From assembly GCF_016598615.1 (NCBI RefSeq), contig NZ_CP066831.1, positions 3,906,001 to 3,970,000 on the forward strand: 64,000 nt of DNA, written 5' to 3'. Position 1 is the first letter of the stretch. Each line of letters begins with the position of its first letter. Below, one piece after another: positions 24,408-33,848 of the stretch. The notes under the pieces are model-generated. The model ran no database searches and was not told the origin of the DNA. It worked only from the letters and a program-made list of their open reading frames with translations. Source of the DNA: Streptomyces liliifuscus. GTDB lineage: Bacteria; Actinomycetota; Actinomycetes; Streptomycetales; Streptomycetaceae. Made by a program: the position numbers and the translations under genes.

Positions 24408-25862
24408 TCAGCCGCGCAGGGCCTGGACCGCGGCTTCCAGCCGCTTGCCGAAGTCTCCGTCGGCCTGACGGAAGTTGTCGATCGCGCGCTCGGCGATGTC
24501 GTCGCGCGAGACCTTGGCGATGAAGCCCGCGAGGTTGTCGACCAGCCGGCCCTTCTCGCCCTCGGACATCAGACGGTAGAGGTTGCCCGCCTGCACGAAG
24601 TCGTTGTCCTCGGAGTGGACCGGGGCCTCGTGATTACCGGTGCCTGCCGTGAAGTTCGCGGTCGCCCGCCACAGCGGCCGGTCCGTCTGGAACGGCCCGC
24701 CGAAGCTGTTCGGCTCGTAGTTCTTGGCACCCTTGTGGCGGCCGTCGTACAGAAAGCCGTCACGGGAGTGCGTACGCGCCTCGGTCGCGTGCGGACGGTT
24801 CACCGGCAGGTGGTCGGCGTTGACGCCGACGCGGTAGCGGTGGGCGTCGCCGTACGCGAACAGGCGGCCCTGGAGCATCTTGTCGGGCGAGGGTCCGATA
24901 CCCGGCACGAAGTGCGCGGGGCTGAAGACGGACTGCTCGACCTCGGCGAAGACGTTCTCCGGGTTGCGGTTGAGCTGCAGCCTGCCGATCTCGATCGGCG
25001 GGTAGTCCTCGTGTGGCCACACCTTGGTGAGGTCGAACGGATTGAAGCGGTATGTCGCCGCGTCGGCCGCCGGCATGATCTGCACCTGCACGGTCCAGGT
25101 CGGGAAGTCGCCGCGCTCGATCGACTCGCGCAGATCGCGCTGGTGCGAGTCGGGGTCGAGGCCGGAGACGTTCACGGCCTCCTCGGTCGTCAGGTTCCTG
25201 ATGCCCTGGTCGGTCTTGAAGTGGTACTTGACCCAGAAGACCTCGCCGGCCTCGTTGTTCCACTGGTAGGTGTGCGAGCCGTACCCGTTCATGTGGCGGT
25301 ACGAGGCGGGGATGCCGCGGTCGCCGAAGAGCCAGGTCACCTGATGGGTGCTCTCCGGGCTGAGCCCCCAGAAGTCCCAGACGTTGTCGGCCTCCTGGGA
25401 GCCCGTGTACGGGTCGCGCTTCTGCGTGTGGATGAAGTCGGGGAACTTGATGGCGTCCTTGATGAAGAACACCGGGGTGTTGTTGCCGACGAGGTCGTAG
25501 TTGCCCTCTTCGGTGTAGAACTTCAGCGCCCAGCCGCGCGGGTCCCGGACGGCGTCGGCCGAACCGAGGTTGCCGGCCACGGTGGAGAAGCGCAGGAATG
25601 TCTCGGTCTGCCTGCCGACCTCGGAGAGGAAGTGGGCACGCGTGTACCGGCTGACATCTGCGGTGAGCGTGAAGGTGCCGTAGGCGCCGGCGCCACGGGC
25701 GTGCACCACACGCTCCGGGATGCGCTCACGGTTGAAGTGGGCGAGCTTCTCCAGGAGGAGCTGGTCCTGGACGAGAACAGGGCCGCCGATGCCCGCGGTC
25801 TCGCTGTTCTGGTTGTCGGCGACCGGCGCGCCGGCTTCCGTCGTAAGCGGTCCCTGAGTCAC
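24408..25862 (-). CDS. katA: monofunctional haem catalase
   Basis: It decomposes hydrogen peroxide. The 484-residue protein has the small-subunit catalase signatures: VVHARGAGAYG with the catalytic His, FSTVAGNLGSAD, NNTPVFFIKDAIKFPDF with the active-site Asn, and RLFAYGDAHRYR with the haem-ligand Tyr. GTG 25862 is chosen for its AGGAGG site. It is divergent from a Fur-family gene, the catA-catR arrangement of streptomycetes, and a palindrome lies in the shared promoter. Confidence 0.95.
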   Translation of the reverse strand: MTQGPLTTEAGAPVADNQNSETAGIGGPVLVQDQLLLEKLAHFNRERIPERVVHARGAGAYGTFTLTADVSRYTRAHFLSEVGRQTETFLRFSTVAGNLGSADAVRDPRGWALKFYTEEGNYDLVGNNTPVFFIKDAIKFPDFIHTQKRDPYTGSQEADNVWDFWGLSPESTHQVTWLFGDRGIPASYRHMNGYGSHTYQWNNEAGEVFWVKYHFKTDQGIRNLTTEEAVNVSGLDPDSHQRDLRESIERGDFPTWTVQVQIMPAADAATYRFNPFDLTKVWPHEDYPPIEIGRLQLNRNPENVFAEVEQSVFSPAHFVPGIGPSPDKMLQGRLFAYGDAHRYRVGVNADHLPVNRPHATEARTHSRDGFLYDGRHKGAKNYEPNSFGGPFQTDRPLWRATANFTAGTGNHEAPVHSEDNDFVQAGNLYRLMSEGEKGRLVDNLAGFIAKVSRDDIAERAIDNFRQADGDFGKRLEAAVQALRG

Positions 25863-25940
25863 GTGCGCCTCCTGCGTAATTCCTTGCCGATCTCTGTCGG
25901 CCTGCTGATCCTGCCCCTCAGCCAAGGCCGAACTCGATCC

Positions 25941-25965
25941 TACAATAGACAATGTCTAAGTCAAG
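25941..25965 (-). promoter_or_regulatory. catalase promoter with candidate CatR operator
   Basis: On the minus strand TTGACT (25959-25964) and TAGGAT are separated by 16 bases. Between them lies TAGACA-A-TGTCTA (25946-25958), a palindrome embedded in A/T. A Fur-type repressor bound here would block RNA polymerase. Confidence 0.7.
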
Positions 25966-26025
25966 GAATGCTCCAAAGTCACACCTGTTCGGAAACTGGG
26001 CCTCCCTGCTGCTAGGCTTGGTGGT

Positions 26026-26442
26026 ATGAGCGACCTGTTGGAACGACTGCGCGGACGCGGCTGGCGCATGACCGCGCAACGGCGCGTCGTGGCCGAGGTC
26101 CTCGACGGCGATCACGTCCATCTGACGGCCGACGAGGTCCATGCGAGGGCCGTGGCCAAGCTGCCCGAGATCTCCCGGGCGACCGTCTACAACACCCTGG
26201 GTGAGCTGGTCTCGCTCGGCGAGGTGCTGGAAGTCGCCACGGACAAGCGCGCGAAGCGGTACGACCCGAACGCGCACAGTCCGCACCACCACCTGGTCTG
26301 CGCCCAGTGCGGCGCGATCAAGGACGTCCACCCGGGCGGCAACCCGCTGGCGGACCTCCCCGACTCCGAGCGCTTCGGCTTCGCGGTCTCGGGCGTAGAG
26401 GTCACGTACCGCGGCGTCTGCCCGAACTGCGCGGCAGCCTGA
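26026..26442 (+). CDS. catR: Fur-family peroxide-responsive repressor
   Basis: The 138-residue protein has a winged helix (MTAQRRVVAEVL, then SRATVYNTLGEL), a HHHLVC metal-ligand segment and two CxxC pairs (CAQC, CPNC) for structural zinc. That is the PerR/CatR type. It is divergent from the catalase gene and probably represses it until peroxide oxidises the regulatory metal site. Confidence 0.92.
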   Translation: MSDLLERLRGRGWRMTAQRRVVAEVLDGDHVHLTADEVHARAVAKLPEISRATVYNTLGELVSLGEVLEVATDKRAKRYDPNAHSPHHHLVCAQCGAIKDVHPGGNPLADLPDSERFGFAVSGVEVTYRGVCPNCAAA

Positions 26443-26462
26443 CCACCCGCCCAACACCCCCG

Positions 26463-26496
26463 AAGCCCCGGCCACGATCGACTCAGGCCGGGGCTT
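26463..26496 (+). terminator. terminator of catR
   Basis: An 11-bp stem (26463-26473 with 26486-26496) ends in GGGGCTTT 21 bp after the catR stop. Confidence 0.8.
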
Positions 26497-26544
26497 TCGA
26501 CACCCCCGCCCCCTGCCTCACTCGCCCTCCCGCCCCCGAACACA

Positions 26545-26579
26545 CCGAAGGCCCGGAACCATTGGTTCCGGGCCTTCGG
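26545..26579 (-). terminator. terminator of first initiator tRNA
   Basis: A 17-bp perfect stem with a one-base centre lies 7 bp downstream of the tRNA on the minus strand. Confidence 0.75.
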
Positions 26580-26586
26580 TCTTCAG

Positions 26587-26660
26587 TAGCGGGGACAGGA
26601 TTTGAACCTGCGACCTCTGGGTTATGAGCCCAGCGAGCTACCGAGCTGCTCCACCCCGCG
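26587..26660 (-). tRNA. initiator tRNA-fMet (CAT), copy 1
   Basis: The minus strand folds as a 74-nt cloverleaf with anticodon CAT in CTCATAA and TTCAAAT in the T-loop. It has the two initiator hallmarks: an unpaired C1/T72 at the top of the acceptor stem, and three consecutive G-C pairs in the anticodon stem (GGG ... CCC). CCA is not encoded. An identical copy is at 28918-28991. Confidence 0.95.
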
Positions 26661-26733
26661 GCGATGTCTGAACAGTACGTCACCGGCCCCGACCAGTGCA
26701 AATCAGTTCCTCTACCCTTCGAATCCCGCTCCT

Positions 26734-26865
26734 GGACGGGCTGTTTTTCAGCCCGTCCGGCGTTTGAGGACGAGCGCGGAGCGCGATACGGGGGTTCGGG
26801 GGCGGAGCCCCTGAGTCAGGGACGGGAATGGGTAGGGGCGGCGGGGGCGAGAAAGCCAGGCCCGC
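26734..26865. repeat. Streptomyces dispersed repeat, family B, copy 1
   Basis: A 9-bp hairpin with a T-rich loop (26734-26742 with 26750-26758) leads into CAGCCCGTCCGGCGTTTGAG, a G-rich stretch and GGGGCGGCGGGGGCGA. The same order of blocks recurs at 34735-34840. It fills the gap between tRNA copy 1 and the end of the Sel1 gene. Confidence 0.7.
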
Positions 26866-26872
26866 CACCCCC

Positions 26873-28678
26873 TCACGCCGACAACTCCTGCCGCAACGCA
26901 TCCCGCAACCGAGCCGCCCGCTCGGAAACCTCACCGGGCCCGAGCGACACGGCCCGATCGGCCCACCGCTGCCCCTCCGCCAACTCCCCACGACGCGCGT
27001 AGACGAGGGCGAGCCGCAACGCCGCCCGCCCATGCCCCGCGTCAGCGGCCCGAGTCCACCACAAGGCAGCCTCCGGCTCACTCCCCTCCCGGGCAAGCAA
27101 CAGCCCAAGATTGAACGCCCCGTTCCGAGACCCCGCCTCCGCGGCCTCCCGGTACCACCGAGCCGCGTCCACGACATCCCCGCGCGCGGAGGCGAGCATC
27201 CCCACCCGCACCTGAGCCCGCCGATGCCCCTGGGAAGCGGCCCGCTCGTACCACTCCTCGCACTCACTCTTCTCGGTAGCCGGCTCCCCCAGCTCATGCG
27301 CGGGCGCGGGCGGCCGCCGGGCGTCGAGCACGGTGGCCAGCCGATAGGCCGCCTCCGCGCTCCCCCCGCCCGCGGCACACCGAAGGTGCCGCTCGGCGGC
27401 CCGCTCGTCCCCGTCCCGAAGACGCGCGATCCCCACCTGCAGCGCGGCCTCGGTGTGCCCGGCGGCAGCGGCCCGCTCGTACCACCGCAGGGCCGCCGCG
27501 TCCTCGCCCCGTCCGGCGTGCAGGATCCCGAGGTTGAAGGCGGCGTCCACGCTCCCGGCCTCAGCGGCCTTGGAGAACCACGGCTCGGCCCCGGACGCGT
27601 CACCGACCTGCAGCAGCAGGATGGCCAGCGCGTTCGCCGCCTCACGGTGTCCCGCGTACGCCGCACGCCGGTACCACTGCTCGGCCTGCGCGGTCCGCGC
27701 CTGCTCGGCGCAGAGCAGCCCGAGGTTGTACGCGCCGTTCACATCACCCGCGTCCATCGCGGCCCGGTACCACCGCTCGGCGGTCTGCGTCTCGCCCCGC
27801 TCGGCGTGCAGCGCGCCCAGCGCGTTGGCGGCGTTCCCGTCGCCGTCCTGGGCGGCCCGCAGCCACCACACGGCGGCGCTCTCGGTGTCGCCCGCGTCCC
27901 GCAGCAGGAACCCGAGCGCGCAGGCGGCCCGCGCCTCGCCGTCCTTGGCGGAGGTCAGATACCAGCGCCCGGCCTCCTTGAGCTCCCCGCGCCTCTCCAG
28001 GATCGCTCCGAGGTGCAGCGCGGCACGGCGGTGACCGCGCGCGGCCGCCTGCCGGTACCACTGCTCCGCCTGCGCGGCGACGGTCGCCGCGACACCGTTG
28101 TCGCCCTCGTCCTCGCCCGCCTGCACGGCCTTGCGGTCCAGCGTCCGCGCGAGCCGGTACGCCGCCTCACGGTGCCCCCGCTCGGCGGCCGCCCGCATCC
28201 AGTCCACGGCACCGGCGTCGCCGCGGTGCTCCAGGAGGTCGGCGAGTGCGTAGGCGCCGAGGGCGTGGCCCTGCTCGGCGGACTGGCGCAGCCAGTACTC
28301 GGCGGCGGGCTCGTCCCCGCGCTCGCGGTGGTGGCGGCCCAGCGCGTGCGCGGCGGCCGCGGAGCCGGCGACGGCGGCGATCCGCCACCAGCCGGCCGCC
28401 TCCTCGGCGTAGCCGCGCTGGTGCAGGAGGACACCCAGATTGTTGGCGGCGGCCCGGTCCCCGGCCGCCGTGGCAGCGCGCAGCTGAGGCTCGGCCCCGT
28501 CGAGATCACCGCGGCGGAGCAGCATGGCTCCGAGAACACTCATCGCCTCGACGTCGCCCGCCTCCGCGGCGAGTCGTCGGCGAGCCTCCTCCGCAGCCTC
28601 GCCGGTCTCGTCCCGGTCGGAAGGCTGCACAAACCGCCCTGTCTCCAACAGAGTTGCCTTGTCCCCCATAACGTCCAT
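26873..28678 (-). CDS. Sel1-like/TPR repeat protein
   Basis: The 601-residue protein is built almost wholly from about 36-residue Sel1-type repeats (pattern GD..A..NLG.L....G....A..WW..AA..G), some fifteen of them. Such solenoids serve as protein-interaction scaffolds. No enzymatic domain, signal peptide or membrane segment is seen. ATG 28678 has AGGTGG upstream, and a second ATG lies 9 bases further in. It is bracketed by two identical initiator tRNA genes. Confidence 0.85.
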   Translation of the reverse strand: MDVMGDKATLLETGRFVQPSDRDETGEAAEEARRRLAAEAGDVEAMSVLGAMLLRRGDLDGAEPQLRAATAAGDRAAANNLGVLLHQRGYAEEAAGWWRIAAVAGSAAAAHALGRHHRERGDEPAAEYWLRQSAEQGHALGAYALADLLEHRGDAGAVDWMRAAAERGHREAAYRLARTLDRKAVQAGEDEGDNGVAATVAAQAEQWYRQAAARGHRRAALHLGAILERRGELKEAGRWYLTSAKDGEARAACALGFLLRDAGDTESAAVWWLRAAQDGDGNAANALGALHAERGETQTAERWYRAAMDAGDVNGAYNLGLLCAEQARTAQAEQWYRRAAYAGHREAANALAILLLQVGDASGAEPWFSKAAEAGSVDAAFNLGILHAGRGEDAAALRWYERAAAAGHTEAALQVGIARLRDGDERAAERHLRCAAGGGSAEAAYRLATVLDARRPPAPAHELGEPATEKSECEEWYERAASQGHRRAQVRVGMLASARGDVVDAARWYREAAEAGSRNGAFNLGLLLAREGSEPEAALWWTRAADAGHGRAALRLALVYARRGELAEGQRWADRAVSLGPGEVSERAARLRDALRQELSA

Positions 28679-28871
28679 CGTCGCACCACCTGCAACCTGG
28701 GTACACCTGGTATACCGCAGCCAGTGAGGTCACTTCAGCGTTTTGTCGACATGCCCACAGAGAGACAAGTGAAACACAGATTCCCCAACTCAAGGCGGAT
28801 GGCGCAGCCTTCGCCGCAGCAGCACTGATGAACGATGGGCACACGCACGCGGTCCCGCACGGTCCGCACAC

Positions 28872-28912
28872 GTAGAAGGACCCGGATCCTTTAAGGATCC
28901 GGGTCCTTCTAC
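28872..28912 (-). terminator. terminator of second initiator tRNA
   Basis: A perfect 20-bp stem around a single T lies 5 bp downstream of the tRNA on the minus strand. Confidence 0.75.
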
Positions 28913-28917
28913 TTCAG

Positions 28918-28991
28918 TAGCGGGGACAGGATTTGAACCTGCGACCTCTGGGTTATGAGCCCAGCGAGCTACCGAGCTGCTCCACCCCGCG
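28918..28991 (-). tRNA. initiator tRNA-fMet (CAT), copy 2
   Basis: All 74 bases are identical to those at 26587-26660, including the unpaired position 1/72 and the three G-C pairs of the anticodon stem. The flanking terminators differ in sequence, so the pair is an old or selectively homogenised duplication. Confidence 0.95.
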
Positions 28992-29032
28992 CCGTTGTGT
29001 TGCAACCGTACCACGGCGCGGGGTGGGCCTGC

Positions 29033-31960
29033 TCAACTGCCCTGGTCACCGTCCTGTTGACCGCTCTCTTCCTTGTTGGCCTCGCTGTTGGCACCACTGG
29101 CGGCGCCGGCCTTCTGCTCGGCCTCGGAGGCGCGCTGGAGTGCGTCCTGAAGGTCCTCCTGGGCCTTGCCGTACGCCTCCCAGTCGCCCTTCTTGAGCGC
29201 TTCCTCACCGGCCGTGTAGGCGTCCTGGGCGTCGGCGATGGCCTTCTCCAGGTCGGTGTCGCCCGTCGTCGGCGGCGTCGGGGTCTCACCTTCCTTGGGT
29301 GGTGGCTCGGTGGTGTCCTCGCCGTCCACTCCGAAGACCGTGTTCAGCCCTTCGGCGAGGGTGTCCTTGAAGACGGTCTGGTCGCCGTAGGCGACGCCCA
29401 CCTTTCTCAGCAGCGGGTAGTTGGACGTGCCGCCTCGCGCGTACACCGGCTCGATGTACAGGAACCCGCCGTTGAGTGGCACGGTCAGCAGGTTTCCGTA
29501 CTCGATGTCGGAGTCCGTGCCTCTGAGGTTGCGGACGAACTCGGCGACGTCGGCATTGCTGTTGAGCTCGCTCTGCACCTGTTGTGGACCTCTCACCGTG
29601 GAGGTCACTCTCAACAGCCTTATCGTGCCGTAGTCCTTACTGGCCGCATCCGCGTCCACCGCCATGAACGCCCCCAGGTTCGGGCGCCCGTTGGGCGTGA
29701 AGGTCGTGGTCAGCGAGAACTGCTGCGCGTTCTGCCCGGGCATCTTCAGGCTCAGGTAGTACGGCGGGACCGCACTGCTGTCCTTGTTGGTCGGGTCGTC
29801 CGGCACCTGCCAGGCGTCACTGCCGCTGTAGAACTGGGCGGGGTCGGTGACGTGGTAGCGGGTGAGCAGCTCACGCTGGACCTTGAAGAGGTCCTGCGGG
29901 TAACGCAGGTGCTCCATCAGCGACTCGCCGATGTCGGCCTTCGGCTTCACCGTGTCGGGGAACGCCTTCATCCAGGTCTTGAGGACCGGGTCCTTGGTGT
30001 CCCACTGGTAGAGCTTGACCGAGCCGTCATACGCGTCGACGGTCGCCTTCACCGAGTTGCGGATGTAGTTGACGCGGTTCTGCTGCGCCACCACCGCCCG
30101 CTGGTTGTCGGTCAGCGAGTCCGCCGTGGTGTCGCCCAGCGTCGTACGGGAGGCGTAGGGGTACCCGTTGGTCGTCGTGTAGGCGTCGACGATCCACTGG
30201 ATCTTGCCGTCCACGATCGCCGGATAGGCGTCGCCGTCGATGGTCAGCCACGGGGCCACGGCCTCGACGCGCTCCTTGGGCGTGCGGTTGTAGAGGATCC
30301 GGGAACCCTCGCCGATCGCGCCCGAGTAGAACATCTGCGGCTCGCCGAAGGCCACCGCGTACGCGGCGCGGTTGATCGGGTTGGCGAGGTTGACGCCGCT
30401 CTTGCCCTTGTAGCTGGTGGTCTTCTCGCCGTTCTCCTCGTAGTCGAGCTCCTTCTGCGGGCCGCCCACGATGGAGTACTGCTCGGTCTTCTCCCCGTAG
30501 TAGATCCGCTGCTCGTACTTGCCGAGGTCACCGGTGGTCGGCAGCCCCGACTCGGAGAAGTCCGGGGAGCCCGGCGGATCGGAACCGGTCGCCGTGCCCC
30601 TGGCCGCGACCGCGCCGTAGCCGTGGGTGTACGTGAAGTGGTCGTTGATCCAGTTGCTCTTCGGGATGCCGTTCAGGTTCAGCTCGCGCAGACCGATGAC
30701 GGTGTCCTGCTCCTTGCCGTTGGCGTCCGTGTACCGGTCGACATCGAGCGTGGAGGGGAACTGGTAGTACTTGCGCTCCTGCTGGAGCTGCTGGAAGGCA
30801 GGCGAGACGACGTTCGGGTCGATCAGCCGGTAGCTGGCGGCCGAGTCGGCGTCCTTGCGGATCTGCTCGGCGTTCTCGGTGCCGCCCTTGCCGGAGTAGT
30901 CCGTCACCTTGGCGTCGTCGATGCCGTAGGCCTCGCGCGTCGCCTTGATGTTCTTCTTGACGTACGGCGCTTCCTTGGCCTGCTCGTTCGGCTGGACCTG
31001 GAACTTCTGAACGATCGCCGGGTACAGACCGCCGATCAGGATCGCCGAGAGCACCATCAGGCCGAAGCCGATGACGGGCAGCTGCCAGGTGCGCCGCCAC
31101 AGGGTGGCGAAGAACAGCAGGGCGCAGATGACGGCGATGCAGAACAGGATCGTCTTCGCGGGCAGATACGCGTTCGCGTCGACGTACCTCAGGCCCGTCC
31201 AGTTGTCCGTCGCCTTGAAGTCACTGGACTTCACCGCGAGGCCGTACCGGTCGAGCCAGTACGCGACCGCCTTCAGGGCGACGAAGAGGCCGAGCAGCAC
31301 CGAGAGATGCCCGGTGGCCGCGGCCGTGGCGCGCGCTCCGGGACTGGTGATGCGCAGCCCGCCGTACAGGTAGTGCGTCAGCGCCGCGGCGATCACCGAA
31401 AGGATCGCGGCAGCGAATCCGAAGCCCAGCAGGAAGCGGTACCAGGGCAGATCGAAGGCGTAGAAGGCGATGTCCAGGTGGAACTGGGGGTCCTTCTGGT
31501 TGAAGGGCACTCCGTTCACCCACAACAGCCACGTACGCCACTGGCCCGCCGCGGAGGCGCCCGCGATCAGCCCGACCAGGGCGGTGATCCCGAGAAGAAT
31601 CCACTTCTTGTACGGGGCCACGCCCATCCGGTAGCGGTCGAGGCTCTGCTGCTCCATCGACATGGCGCTCAAGGGCGGCCGCAACCGGTGGGCCAGCCAG
31701 ATGTTCACACCGACGGCCGTGGCCATCAGCAGTCCGAAGACGGAGAACAGTCCGATCTTGGTCCACAGGGTGGTCGTGAAGACGGACGAATACTTGACCG
31801 ACCGATACCAGAGCCAGTCCGTCCAGAACCCCGCGAACATGACGAAGGCCATGGCCAGCACGGCCAGTACGCCCAGTGTCATGAGCAGGGTCCGGACGCG
31901 CCGGGACGGTCGGCCCACTCTGATCCGTGGCCCCGTCGGGCCTCCGCCGCGGTCCGGCAT
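29033..31960 (-). CDS. UPF0182 large membrane protein
   Basis: This 975-residue protein has seven membrane segments in its first 320 residues (from MTLGVLAVLAMAFVMFAGFW onward), then a long extracytoplasmic domain and an acidic Ala/Glu-rich tail. This is the UPF0182 architecture, whose function is unknown. The ATG at 31960 lacks a good ribosome site; a TTG at 31972 has GAGG 8 bases upstream and may be the true start. It is divergent from the PPA1309-family gene. Confidence 0.88.
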   Translation of the reverse strand: MPDRGGGPTGPRIRVGRPSRRVRTLLMTLGVLAVLAMAFVMFAGFWTDWLWYRSVKYSSVFTTTLWTKIGLFSVFGLLMATAVGVNIWLAHRLRPPLSAMSMEQQSLDRYRMGVAPYKKWILLGITALVGLIAGASAAGQWRTWLLWVNGVPFNQKDPQFHLDIAFYAFDLPWYRFLLGFGFAAAILSVIAAALTHYLYGGLRITSPGARATAAATGHLSVLLGLFVALKAVAYWLDRYGLAVKSSDFKATDNWTGLRYVDANAYLPAKTILFCIAVICALLFFATLWRRTWQLPVIGFGLMVLSAILIGGLYPAIVQKFQVQPNEQAKEAPYVKKNIKATREAYGIDDAKVTDYSGKGGTENAEQIRKDADSAASYRLIDPNVVSPAFQQLQQERKYYQFPSTLDVDRYTDANGKEQDTVIGLRELNLNGIPKSNWINDHFTYTHGYGAVAARGTATGSDPPGSPDFSESGLPTTGDLGKYEQRIYYGEKTEQYSIVGGPQKELDYEENGEKTTSYKGKSGVNLANPINRAAYAVAFGEPQMFYSGAIGEGSRILYNRTPKERVEAVAPWLTIDGDAYPAIVDGKIQWIVDAYTTTNGYPYASRTTLGDTTADSLTDNQRAVVAQQNRVNYIRNSVKATVDAYDGSVKLYQWDTKDPVLKTWMKAFPDTVKPKADIGESLMEHLRYPQDLFKVQRELLTRYHVTDPAQFYSGSDAWQVPDDPTNKDSSAVPPYYLSLKMPGQNAQQFSLTTTFTPNGRPNLGAFMAVDADAASKDYGTIRLLRVTSTVRGPQQVQSELNSNADVAEFVRNLRGTDSDIEYGNLLTVPLNGGFLYIEPVYARGGTSNYPLLRKVGVAYGDQTVFKDTLAEGLNTVFGVDGEDTTEPPPKEGETPTPPTTGDTDLEKAIADAQDAYTAGEEALKKGDWEAYGKAQEDLQDALQRASEAEQKAGAASGANSEANKEESGQQDGDQGS

Positions 31961-32097
31961 CTGGAAAGCCAAGGTGCGCACCTCGAAGTTCGCTGTTGGT
32001 ATCTGGGGGCCCCGCAAACGCCGGGCCACATCTATGCAACTTACTGATGCTTTACTCGGTTCCCGCTTCGGGGGCCGAACGAGGCAGGATTGTGACC

Positions 32098-32655
32098 ATG
32101 TCCAACACCTCCTCCTCAGGCACACCCATGGCGGCCGGGCCCCTCACCCGTGCCGTCCTCGAGATCGACGAGTACGTATCGGGGCTCGGCTGGGACCAGC
32201 CCGCCCGTCTCTTCGCCCTGGTCGACACCGGCCGGCTGCGCTCCCAGGAACCGGGGCTCGCCGAGCGCCTCGGCCTGACCGAAGACGCCCCAGAGGGCAC
32301 CCTTACCCCGATTGAGCAGGACGAACTCCCCGCGGGCAGCCCGCTGGACGAGTTCCTCGGCACCATCGCCTGGCCGGACACGGTGGTCGGCTGCGCCCTG
32401 TCCGTGGAGCGGCTGATGCTCCCGCCGTCCGCGGAGGCGTCCGTCCCCGACGGCCTCGACGAGAAGCGGCTGGCGAAGTGGGTCGCCGAGCACCCGGAGC
32501 GCCAGGAGGTCCGGATGACCGTCGCGGTGCTGCGCGGCGGGAAGCGCGAATCGGCGCTGCGGCTGCGCGAGAAGGACGCGGCGACGGACGTGCTCACCGG
32601 ATCCGACCTCGTACCGGGCCTGGCCGAGGCCCTGACGGCGACGTTCGCGGAGTAG
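32098..32655 (+). CDS. PPA1309-family conserved protein
   Basis: The 185-residue soluble actinobacterial protein of unknown role begins MSNTSSSGTPMAAGPL and contains EIDEYVSGLGWDQPARLFAL and TIAWPDTVVGCALSVER, both typical of the family. GAGGCAGG precedes ATG 32098. Its gene is divergent from UPF0182 and convergent with the Lon-like protease gene, a neighbourhood conserved in streptomycetes. Confidence 0.8.
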   Translation: MSNTSSSGTPMAAGPLTRAVLEIDEYVSGLGWDQPARLFALVDTGRLRSQEPGLAERLGLTEDAPEGTLTPIEQDELPAGSPLDEFLGTIAWPDTVVGCALSVERLMLPPSAEASVPDGLDEKRLAKWVAEHPERQEVRMTVAVLRGGKRESALRLREKDAATDVLTGSDLVPGLAEALTATFAE

Positions 32656-32685
32656 CACGGCGCGGGCCGACCCGCCGCGAGTGCC

Positions 32686-33780
32686 CTAGTTCCTGGTGCA
32701 CTTCGGCAGGTCGGCCGTCTTGCCGCCGCGGATGTCCTTGAGGGCGCTCATCGCGTCGTCGATGGTGCCGACCTTGACGAGTGTGAGCCCCTCGGGGACG
32801 TCACGGGCGGCGGCCGCGCAGTTGTCCTTGGGCGTCAGGAAGTACTGGGCGCCCTTGTCGCGGGCGCCGACCGTCTTCATCTCGATGCCGCCGATCGGGC
32901 CGACCTCGCCGTCGTCGGTGATGGTGCCGGTGCCGGCGACGAACTTGCCGCCGGTGAGGTTGCCCGGCGTCAGCTTGTCGACGATGCCGAGGGCGAACAT
33001 CAGACCGGCGCTGGGGCCGCCGACGTCGGCGAGCTTGATGTCGATGGTGAACGGCAGCGTGTGGTCGGTCCCGGCCGAGATACCGACGATCGCCCGCTGC
33101 TCGCCGGTGTCCTCGGACTTGGCGGTGGTGATCGTGATCTCCTCGGTCCTGGTCGCCGTCCGGTTCTCCTTCTCGGCGGCGGCCTGTTCCTTGGCGGGCA
33201 CGATCGTGAAGACGACCTTCTCACCGGGCTTGTGCTTGGTGACCAGCTTCGCGACGTCGTCGGGTGCCTTCACCGTCGTACCGTCGACGGCCTTGATGAC
33301 GTCACCGGCGTGCAGCCTGCCCTCGGCGGGGGTGTCCTTGACGACGGTGGAGACGATCACCCAGGACTTCACCGGGATGTCCAGTTCCTTGAGGGCCGCG
33401 ACCTTGGCGCTCTCCTGGGACTGGCTGAACTCCTCGGCGTTCTCCTGTGTCGACTGCTCCTCCGTCTTGCCGTTCGGATAGAGCGTGTCGTGCGGAACGA
33501 CCTTGTTGTCGTGGGCCAGCCACCCGTACACGGCCTCGACGAGGTTCATCTTGTAGTCGGCACTGGTGACCCGGACGGTGGTCATGTTCAGATGCCCGGT
33601 CGTCGCATAGGTCTTGCGGCCTGAGATCTGGAGCACCGGCTCGCCGTCGTGCTCCCCGAGTGTGTTCACCGTCGGACCCGGTGACATCTCCGAATACGGC
33701 ACATTGATGAAGACTCCCGCGCACAGGAGCGCGATCAGCATCAGGGTGGAGGCGAGCATCGTCGCGGTGCGGCGTGGCAT
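32686..33780 (-). CDS. membrane-anchored PDZ/Lon-like (S16) protease
   Basis: The 364-residue protein has one N-terminal membrane anchor (LASTLMLIALLCAGVFINV), a PDZ domain at about 130-200 (VVKDTPAEGRLHAGDVI) and a C-terminal Lon proteolytic domain with the Ser in GGPSAGLMFAL and the Lys in GGIEMKTVGARDKGA. This is the YlbL-type extracytoplasmic protease arrangement. Its substrate is unknown. Confidence 0.9.
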   Translation of the reverse strand: MPRRTATMLASTLMLIALLCAGVFINVPYSEMSPGPTVNTLGEHDGEPVLQISGRKTYATTGHLNMTTVRVTSADYKMNLVEAVYGWLAHDNKVVPHDTLYPNGKTEEQSTQENAEEFSQSQESAKVAALKELDIPVKSWVIVSTVVKDTPAEGRLHAGDVIKAVDGTTVKAPDDVAKLVTKHKPGEKVVFTIVPAKEQAAAEKENRTATRTEEITITTAKSEDTGEQRAIVGISAGTDHTLPFTIDIKLADVGGPSAGLMFALGIVDKLTPGNLTGGKFVAGTGTITDDGEVGPIGGIEMKTVGARDKGAQYFLTPKDNCAAAARDVPEGLTLVKVGTIDDAMSALKDIRGGKTADLPKCTRN

Positions 33781-33848
33781 GGAACGACAGTACGGGACCG
33801 GTCTGTCAGCGCACCGTCAGGGCCGTCCGTCCGGGGAATCCGGGCCGG

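Noticed and set aside
26828..28828. 666-codon plus-strand frame opposite the Sel1 gene
   Set aside because: Pro/Arg/Leu-rich shadow; the minus frame shows regular Sel1 repeats.
28955..32047. 1030-codon plus-strand frame opposite UPF0182
   Set aside because: No membrane pattern or motif, and it starts inside the tRNA gene; UPF0182 on the minus strand is clear.
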